Below are positions 35,662 through 41,097 of a stretch of DNA of 41,097 bases, piece by piece (position 1 is the first letter of the stretch; each line of letters begins with the position of its first letter). Where the stretch lies: positions 1 to 41,097 of the forward strand of contig NZ_JANQOI010000046.1 of assembly GCF_028289705.1 (NCBI RefSeq), in the 5' to 3' direction. This DNA comes from Pelagibius sp. (lineage in GTDB: Bacteria > Pseudomonadota > Alphaproteobacteria > Kiloniellales > Kiloniellaceae). A program made the position numbers and the translations under genes. The notes under the pieces were generated by a model. That model was given only the letters and a program-made list of their open reading frames with translations. It did not search any database and was not told the origin of the DNA.

Positions 35662-38393
35662 GCGACAGACCGCAGGGCGGCGGCGGTTCACGCTCGGGCG
35701 GCGGCTCCTTCGGTGCCCGCGATCCCGGCGGGCCCGGCATCTTCGAGGTCGGCACCCTGATCAGCTACACCTACCGCGTCGACGCGCTGCTTGCCCGCGG
35801 CGGCATGGGAGAGGTCTACCGCACCACACACACGGAAATCGGCACCGAGCACGCCATCAAGATCGTGCGGCCGGACCTGGCCAACGACGAAAAGATCATG
35901 GAGCTGTTTCGCCGCGAGGCCTCGGTTCTGCGCACGGTGCGCGAGGACGCCATCGTCGGCTACGACGGAGTGCTGCGCGACGAGGAGGGCCGGGTCTACC
36001 TGGTCATGGAGTTCGTCGATGGGCCGTCGCTGAGCAGCTACCTGCAGGACCGGATCCTCACGCCGCAGGAGGTGCGCGATCTGCGCGACCGCCTGGCCCG
36101 CGGCCTGGCCGCCGCCCACGACAAGGGCGTCATCCATCGCGACATGTCGCCGGACAACATCATCCTCGGCCAAGGCGAGCTTGCGCAGGCCAAAATCATC
36201 GACTTCGGGATCGCCAAGCTGGCGGATTCCTCGGCGACCACGATCATCGGCGACGATTTCGCCGGCCGTTATGCCTACGCCTCGCCGGAGCAGATCGGGC
36301 TTTACGGGGGCCAGGTCGATGCCCGCTCGGACATCTACAGTCTGGGCCTGGTGCTGGCGACGGCGGGGACCGGCCGGGCCCTCAACATGGGCGAGATCAG
36401 CGAATCCCTGGTGTCGGTGATCGAGGCACGCAAGCGCGTTCCCGACTTCAGCTCGGTGCCGGAGGTCCTGAGAACCGAGCTGGGGGCCATGCTGCAGCCC
36501 GATCCGGCGGACCGCCCGCAGACCATGCGCGAGGTGATCGGTCTCGACGCCCGTCTGGAGGCGCAGGCGGCTGCAGCGGAGGAGCCCGCACAAGCGGCGC
36601 AGCGCCAGGACCCCGCCGGCCCGCTGGCCGCCGAGGTGGCGGCCCGGGCCACGCCGTCCACCGGTGAGCGCGGCCGGGCCTGGCTGTGGCCGGCGCTGGC
36701 CGTCGGTCTGGCGGCCGCCGGAGCTGCCGGCTACCTCCTCTGGCCGGGCGGACAGCCGGCTGTTGAGCCGCAGGCCGAGGCCCCGCAAGTCCCGGTGCCG
36801 CAAGCGCCAGAACCGCAAGGCGAAGCGACGCAGGCCGAGGCTCCGCGTGCCGCGGACCCCGTGGTACCGCCGGCGCCAGCGCCTGCGGAGACCGCCGCCA
36901 CGCCGCCGTTGCCAGAGGCGGATGCCAGCGCCGATCTGCCGATGGACGCTGAGGCTGACTCTGGGCCGGAGGTCGAGGCAGAGTCGCCATCGGAGTCGGA
37001 GATAGCCGCCGAGACAGTGGCGCCGGTCGCGGCGGAACAGCCCCAGGGTCCGCAAGACCTGGAGGAGCCAGATGAAGAAGTGGCTCCCGAGGTTGCGGCG
37101 GCGTCTCCGCAGCCGGCGGATGAAGGGCCCCAGGCGGCTCCTGCCGACGCCGATGTGCCCGAGGAACCTGTAGCGCCCGAGCAGATCCCGGAGACCGTTG
37201 CGGAACCTGAGCCGCCCGCAGAGGCCTCAGCCTCGCCGCCGGAAACCGTGGCGGCGGAGGCGGTGGAGGAGACGGCTACCGCGGATCCGGTCCCCGAGGT
37301 GGTCGCCGATGAACCGGGCGCCCCTGAGGCAGCAGGCTCGTCAGACACCCTGGCCACCGCTCGAGGAGAGGACGAGCCGGCATCGCAAAGCGAGGCGGCC
37401 GAGCCGTTGCCTGCCGAAGACCAAGCCGGCGCCGGTGCCGAAGAAACCGCCGAGCTGGAGGCCGCACCGGAGGAGAGCGAGCAGGTCGCTGCCCTTCCCG
37501 AACCCTCCGCTGTGGATCTGCGCGAGGCGGCGCTGAAGGCGGCGGAGGCCCAGCTGACCCGAGAGGAAAAGCGGGAAATCCAAAGGGATCTGAGGGCCCT
37601 CGGCCACTATCGGGGCGGGATCGACGGGCAGTTCGGGCCAGGCACGCGGGCCGGGATCGAGACCTTCCAGAGGGTCGCGGGGCTCGAGGTCACCGGATAT
37701 CTCTCGGACGGGCAGCGCTCGGAACTGGCTCAGAGCGCGGCCGGGCCCAGGGCGGAGCTGGAAGCCCGCCTGGCCGAGGAGCGCCAGGCCGCGGCGGCAA
37801 AGGAGGCGGCAGAGAAGGCCGCGGCAGAGAAAGCGGCGGCAGAGCAGACCGCTGCGGAAGCCGCTGCCGCGCGGGCACAAGCCGTCGCGGGTCAAAGAGA
37901 TGCCGCCGCGCCCCAACCGCCGCCGGCGCCCCTGGGCCAGCAGCAGGCGGCCCTGCCCGGCGAGAGCGAATTGGACCGGCTGCGGCGCATCGCCGAAGCG
38001 GGCGACCCGGTGGCGCAGGCCAGCCTCGGTCTGAGGTATTACCGTGGCCAGGGGGTGCGGCGCGACCTCGAGGAGGCCTTTCGCTGGACCGAATTGGCCG
38101 CACAGCAAGGCGAGGCGCGGGCCCAGTCCAATCTCGGCTTCTACTACATGAACGGGGAGGGGGTGGGCCGGGACCCGGCGCAGGCGGCCCGCTGGTGGCA
38201 GGCAGCGGCCTCCCAGGGCTTGCCCCAGGCCCAATATAATCTCGGGTTGCTCTACGAAACGGGCCGGGGCGTTGCCGCGGACCCGCGCGAAGCGGCAAAG
38301 TGGTACCGTCTGGCGGTGGCCCAGGGAGACCGGCAGGCGAAGACCCGGCTGGACGGGCTGGTTCGGCGGGGCCTGGTGGAGGCCGAAGAGTAG
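35658..38393 (+). CDS. Transmembrane Ser/Thr kinase with peptidoglycan-binding and Sel1-repeat domains
   Basis: The 911-residue protein uses a GTG start overlapping PP2C. A Gly/Ser-rich head precedes an active-looking kinase domain (about 38-305): GGMGEVYR loop, Lys in HAIKIV, HRDMSPDNIIL catalytic loop, DFGIAKL, and APE-like YASPEQIG. A juxtamembrane region leads to a transmembrane helix (about 340-362, WLWPALAVGLAAAGAAGYLLW). A very long Pro/Glu/Ala/Thr-rich linker (about 365-630) is probably periplasmic, followed by a peptidoglycan-binding domain (about 633-690: YRGGIDGQFGPGTRAGIETF). A coiled coil rich in Ala/Glu/Lys (about 699-745) and Sel1/TPR-like repeats (about 771-905, YRGQGVRRDLEEAFRW-type) follow. 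The orientation suggests a kinase that reads the cell wall. Family function with wall sensing is inference. Confidence 0.92.
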   Translation: MSDRPQGGGGSRSGGGSFGARDPGGPGIFEVGTLISYTYRVDALLARGGMGEVYRTTHTEIGTEHAIKIVRPDLANDEKIMELFRREASVLRTVREDAIVGYDGVLRDEEGRVYLVMEFVDGPSLSSYLQDRILTPQEVRDLRDRLARGLAAAHDKGVIHRDMSPDNIILGQGELAQAKIIDFGIAKLADSSATTIIGDDFAGRYAYASPEQIGLYGGQVDARSDIYSLGLVLATAGTGRALNMGEISESLVSVIEARKRVPDFSSVPEVLRTELGAMLQPDPADRPQTMREVIGLDARLEAQAAAAEEPAQAAQRQDPAGPLAAEVAARATPSTGERGRAWLWPALAVGLAAAGAAGYLLWPGGQPAVEPQAEAPQVPVPQAPEPQGEATQAEAPRAADPVVPPAPAPAETAATPPLPEADASADLPMDAEADSGPEVEAESPSESEIAAETVAPVAAEQPQGPQDLEEPDEEVAPEVAAASPQPADEGPQAAPADADVPEEPVAPEQIPETVAEPEPPAEASASPPETVAAEAVEETATADPVPEVVADEPGAPEAAGSSDTLATARGEDEPASQSEAAEPLPAEDQAGAGAEETAELEAAPEESEQVAALPEPSAVDLREAALKAAEAQLTREEKREIQRDLRALGHYRGGIDGQFGPGTRAGIETFQRVAGLEVTGYLSDGQRSELAQSAAGPRAELEARLAEERQAAAAKEAAEKAAAEKAAAEQTAAEAAAARAQAVAGQRDAAAPQPPPAPLGQQQAALPGESELDRLRRIAEAGDPVAQASLGLRYYRGQGVRRDLEEAFRWTELAAQQGEARAQSNLGFYYMNGEGVGRDPAQAARWWQAAASQGLPQAQYNLGLLYETGRGVAADPREAAKWYRLAVAQGDRQAKTRLDGLVRRGLVEAEE

Positions 38394-38629
38394 TCTGCCT
38401 CTTGAGGTAGAGAAATCTGGTATTGATCAATCATTAGGGGAATTGTCCGCTAGTGTTGCGGCGTTGCCGCAAAGGGCAAGGAAGTCAAGCTCTTGCCAGC
38501 GCTTTGCTTGCACAGCCTAGAGAATCTGGCTATACCGCTGTTCTATGTGTTAATCATGTATTCCGTTGGGTATCGTGTGGTTCCACCATGGTGCCCGTCG
38601 CGGGGGATTTATCGAAGGGGAAAGCCGAT
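38394..38629. other. Intergenic stretch before the OmpA gene
   Basis: The 236 bases have no convincing gene. No clear terminator follows the kinase gene, so read-through into the OmpA gene is possible. A separate promoter for the OmpA gene is likely, since the sequence becomes less GC-rich after about 38410. Confidence 0.4.
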
Positions 38630-39586
38630 ATGAGGGCGAAGGGACTTCTCGTGTGCGCCGGCCTTGCCGCTGCCGTTTCAATGGCCGCGCCGGCCAGTGC
38701 GATTACGCCGTTCAATGTTCCCGGCACAGAACTTTGGGACCATCCGTTTGGTAGCGTGTTCGATACGCGCAGCGGCCTGGATCTGGAAGCAAACGGAATT
38801 GCCTTCAATCAGGGTCTGCAGGCGGGCTATCAGGAGCTCTCCGAAGAGCGCTCTGATGCCTGGTTGCACGCGGATTGGGATTTCGTCGACGGCGAGCATT
38901 TCAATCACAAGGCGCGCACCGCGGCGAAGAACTCCGTCGTTCTGCCGGATGCGCCGATGGATCGGGAGTTGAGCGACGAGCAGGCGGCGACCTTCCAGGA
39001 CGCTCTGGAAAGGCTGCGCCGTGGCTTTGACATGGGCGCCCGCTATCTGGCTCCGGCCGACGCGTCTTTCGCTCAGGTCAAGTACGACTGCTGGATCGAG
39101 GCGACGGAAGACGGCCGCACCGGCGATGCCGAGGCCTGCCGCGCCGAGTTCGAGTCCGCCATGGCCGCGGTTGAATCCCAGGCCAACTATGCGCTGACCG
39201 ACATCGCCTACGAGAGCCCGCCGGCGATGCCGGCTGCGGTGGCCAGCACCCCGGCGCCGGACCAGTTCATCGTGCTCTTCGACTTCGACAGCACCAGCTA
39301 CGCCCCGGGCAACGGCACCATCGTTTCCGAGGCCCTGAGCGCGGCCCTGGCCAACACCGGCCGCTCCGTCGACATCACCGGCCATGCCGACAGCTCCGGC
39401 GCCGTGGCCTACAACCAGACGCTTTCCGAGCGGCGGGCCAACCGGGTCATCGACGAGTTGGTGTCCGGCGGTGTCGATCCGACGCGAATCAGCGGCCGTG
39501 GCGTTGGCGAGACCCAGTTGCTGATCCCGACCGGCGACGGTGTGCGCGAAGAGGGCAACCGTGCCGTGGTCATTCAGTTGAACTGA
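38630..39586 (+). CDS. OmpA-family outer-membrane protein
   Basis: The 318-residue protein has a Sec signal (GLLVCAGLAAAVSMAAPASA, cut after ASA near residue 24), then a helical N-terminal domain (about 25-200) with no family I know, and a C-terminal OmpA peptidoglycan-binding domain (about 212-318) with the FDFDSTSYAPGNG strand, ITGHADSSGAVAYNQTLSE and GVGETQLLIPTGDGVREEGN. The conserved Asp and Arg for peptidoglycan binding are present. Start at 38630 with GAAGGGGA about 8 bases upstream; longer frame starts at 38453 are not credible. It follows the kinase, so it may share its envelope role. Terminator at 39705-39736. Confidence 0.88.
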   Translation: MRAKGLLVCAGLAAAVSMAAPASAITPFNVPGTELWDHPFGSVFDTRSGLDLEANGIAFNQGLQAGYQELSEERSDAWLHADWDFVDGEHFNHKARTAAKNSVVLPDAPMDRELSDEQAATFQDALERLRRGFDMGARYLAPADASFAQVKYDCWIEATEDGRTGDAEACRAEFESAMAAVESQANYALTDIAYESPPAMPAAVASTPAPDQFIVLFDFDSTSYAPGNGTIVSEALSAALANTGRSVDITGHADSSGAVAYNQTLSERRANRVIDELVSGGVDPTRISGRGVGETQLLIPTGDGVREEGNRAVVIQLN

Positions 39587-39704
39587 GGACGGCCGGTCCG
39601 CCAAAAGCGTGCGGCCCGCGCCTTTGCGCGGGGAACACCTGAGGCGGCCAGACATAGATTTCGGACCGAAGGCGCGCTGAGAGCCTAAGTCCCGGACCTT
39701 TGAG

Positions 39705-39736
39705 AACCCCTGTGAGCCTGTCTCACAGGGGTTTTT
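39705..39736 (+). terminator. Strong intrinsic terminator
   Basis: A perfect 12-bp stem, AACCCCTGTGAG at 39705-39716 with CTCACAGGGGTT at 39722-39733, a 5-base loop and a run of five Ts at 39732-39736. It lies 118 bases downstream of the OmpA gene stop and would end its transcript. Confidence 0.85.
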
Positions 39737-39888
39737 CATTGGCCTGTTGGGCGGGTTGCCAGTGGCCTGGAGATGGCCGTTCCGGCATATGCGATCAGGA
39801 GTGAGGCTTCGGGCTCGGGATGCGGTGGCCGTCAGGCTGCAACCGTGCGTGCGTCCTCTTCGTGTGCCTGACCACAAATTATCACAAC

Positions 39889-39896
39889 ATGGTTAA
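39889..39896 (-). promoter_or_regulatory. CtrA half-site TTAACCAT (minus strand)
   Basis: ATGGTTAA on the plus strand is the exact complement of the TTAACCAT half-site known from Caulobacter. A short site, so a chance match is possible. Confidence 0.35.
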
Positions 39897-39978
39897 TCTC
39901 TTTGCGCGGAGCTTGGAATAAGCATTTGAATTCGAACAAGAAAATTCAGAAGTCGTGACTAATCGTGAATTCCTTATG

Positions 39979-39986
39979 TTAACCAT
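39979..39986 (+). promoter_or_regulatory. CtrA half-site TTAACCAT
   Basis: An exact TTAACCAT, about 195 bases upstream of the adhesin start. It is in inverted orientation to the site at 39889. Short and unproven. Confidence 0.35.
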
Positions 39987-40179
39987 TTGTCACAGAGAAC
40001 TCATACAAGTATCTATGGTTTTCGCGTTCCTTCATCTTGTATCTCTCACAACATTCCCACAAACTCCCCTCGATCCAATCCAATAGTTGCGCGGATAGCG
40101 CGAAGTTAATTGCGACTGCCCTGGGGACCTGCCCGGGGCCTCTGTGTCTTAGGCGACTGGTATAGTTGGGAGATGGGTA

Positions 40180-41097
40180 ATGACCGACGATCTGCAGCGT
40201 GAAAACGATCAGATCCAGGCCAGCAGTGTCGAACGCATCGATGAAGAACTTGTCGCCGGTGAGGCCCAGGAGGCCATCGGGCAGGCGCAGAGCACTGTCG
40301 TCCTGAATCGGCCTGCTGCGGGCCAGTCGGTTGTTACGGATTATGTGCCGGGCCAGACCCTGGTTCTGGGCTTCAACCCTGCCGCGGCGCGGGTTCTTAT
40401 CGAAGGCGACAGCCTTGTTCTCGGCTTCGACGACGATGGCAACGGTACGCCCGACAGCCGTCTGGTCTTCGAGAACCTGGTCTCGGCCCAAGGCGCGAAT
40501 GCCGGCCCGGTCTTTCAGGTCGGTGGGCTGCAGGTCAATTCCGGCTTTCTGGTCAATCAGGCTCTGGCACTCGGCAATGACCCCGGGAACATCCTGGAAA
40601 CCGCCGCGGGCGGCGGTGCGCAGGGTGGTGGCGCGACGGAGTATTCCGACACCCTCGGCAACATTATCAACCTGCTGGCCGCCCAGGGGGTGATTGACGG
40701 GACCGAACTCGCCTTCAGTGTCCCGGACCCTGTCGACGAGATCACGCTTCTGGAGGAAGCGGAAGAAGCGGCTGAGCCCATGGGTGTGCCGACCGTCGGC
40801 CTTGTGGTTCAGACCCCGGACGAGTGCATCAAGGAAGACACCGAGACGGACGTCTTGATCAGTGCCGACACGACCACGGCGGGCGACGAGCTGACCCAGG
40901 TTGTGGTGACGGCGGCGGCGGGCTGGGTGCTGGGGGCCGCGGTGGGCGGCGACATCGCCGGAGTGGGCGGCGCCGGGACCAACGTGCTGACCCTGACCCT
41001 GAACGGCGGTGTGACGGACTTCGACGAACTGATCCAGGCGACCCCGCCGGCGGACTCTGACGTTGACGCCAGCTTCACGGTTGAGGCCACGGCGGTC
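40180..41097 (+). CDS. N-terminus of a large secreted RTX/adhesin-like protein (partial)
   Basis: An open frame of 306 codons begins at ATG 40180 (GGGAG nearby) and has no stop before the window ends, so it is 3'-partial. The acidic, Gly/Asp/Val-rich, Cys-poor sequence with no Sec signal fits a type I-secreted giant adhesin. The N-terminal part (VVLNRPAAGQSVVTDYVPGQ, then LVLGFNPAAARVLIEGDSLV and DSRLVFENLV) resembles the N-terminal module of large RTX-like biofilm proteins. Residues 215-306 (VLISADTTTAGDELTQVVVT) look like the start of a repeated beta-rich domain (T1SS-143-like). The C-terminal secretion signal and calcium repeats would lie beyond the edge. A minus-strand frame at 39979-40491 is a shadow. 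Confidence 0.72.
   Translation, partial: MTDDLQRENDQIQASSVERIDEELVAGEAQEAIGQAQSTVVLNRPAAGQSVVTDYVPGQTLVLGFNPAAARVLIEGDSLVLGFDDDGNGTPDSRLVFENLVSAQGANAGPVFQVGGLQVNSGFLVNQALALGNDPGNILETAAGGGAQGGGATEYSDTLGNIINLLAAQGVIDGTELAFSVPDPVDEITLLEEAEEAAEPMGVPTVGLVVQTPDECIKEDTETDVLISADTTTAGDELTQVVVTAAAGWVLGAAVGGDIAGVGGAGTNVLTLTLNGGVTDFDELIQATPPADSDVDASFTVEATAV

Larger units (their letters stand above)
39737..40179. promoter_or_regulatory. AT-rich regulatory region upstream of the adhesin gene
   Basis: The 443 bases between the terminator and the adhesin gene carry no gene. AT content rises sharply in 39880-40060. Two exact CtrA half-sites occur: ATGGTTAA at 39889-39896 (minus orientation of TTAACCAT) and TTAACCAT at 39979-39986. 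They lie about 90 bases apart. This looks like the regulatory region of the adhesin gene. Confidence 0.55.

Noticed and set aside
33913-38393. A type VI secretion locus because of the FHA, PP2C and kinase genes
   Set aside because: No Tss, Hcp, VgrG or ClpV gene is present within the window.
39979-40491. Minus-strand frame of 170 codons over the adhesin start
   Set aside because: It covers an AT-rich promoter region and is antisense to a frame that stays open to the window end with adhesin-like composition.

Overview
The window looks like a piece of the chromosome of a high-GC alphaproteobacterium, most likely from the Rhodospirillales/Kiloniellales area. This rests on gene content seen here: an ATP12-type F1-ATPase chaperone, propionyl-CoA carboxylase PccB/PccA, a malic enzyme-phosphotransacetylase fusion, isovaleryl-CoA dehydrogenase, DUF1272 and DUF3291 proteins, and CtrA-like TTAA-N7-TTAA and TTAACCAT sites. 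No rRNA, tRNA, CRISPR array, phage or transposase gene was recognised. Species cannot be named. The left edge lies in an almost perfect 187-bp hairpin and the right edge breaks inside a large adhesin gene. Both are places where assemblies commonly stop, so the window may be a whole contig (inference).

Layout. 1-6.7 kb: an FAD oxidoreductase (-), RarA, an isochorismatase-fold protein that has lost its catalytic cysteine, a CrcB-pseudouridine synthase pair with overlapping codons, then an AT-rich intergenic island with a CtrA box and a DnaA box, flanked by two small exported proteins on the minus strand. 6.8-11.3 kb: a HAD phosphatase, AsmA, ATP12 and a double-VOC protein. 11.3-12.25 kb (-): an unusual fusion of a chemoreceptor signalling tip to a C-terminal globin. 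12.5-18 kb: pccB, a frameshifted ankyrin-repeat gene, a GST, pccA, a small HEPN-like protein and acylphosphatase. 18-20.2 kb: an ArsR repressor and ArsP-like permease with two palindromic operator candidates, then lipB converging on it. 20.4-24.1 kb: malic enzyme and MgtE. 24.1-24.3 kb: a MITE-like repeat ending at the stop codon of a tiny lipoprotein. 24.7-27.3 kb: a thioesterase and a membrane KAP P-loop NTPase. 27.6-33.5 kb: two acyl-CoA dehydrogenases, an SDR, DUF1272, DUF3291 and a DsbA-fold isomerase, interrupted by a lower-GC pair of unknown genes (28.8-30.1 kb).

33.6-39.6 kb: a second MITE-like element ends 9 bases before the start codon of a signalling operon encoding a class III nucleotide cyclase fused to FHA, a PP2C phosphatase and a transmembrane Ser/Thr kinase with periplasmic peptidoglycan-binding and Sel1 repeats. 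An OmpA-family protein follows. After a strong terminator and an AT-rich regulatory region with two CtrA half-sites, a large secreted adhesin-like gene begins and runs off the window.

How the genes fit together. PccA/PccB, the two acyl-CoA dehydrogenases, the SDR, the thioesterase and the malic enzyme suggest branched-chain amino-acid and odd-chain acyl-CoA breakdown feeding the TCA cycle. The cyclase-FHA/PP2C/kinase/OmpA block looks like a cell-envelope sensing system built on reversible Ser/Thr phosphorylation. This block and the globin-chemoreceptor fusion are the most interesting candidates for an undescribed system.
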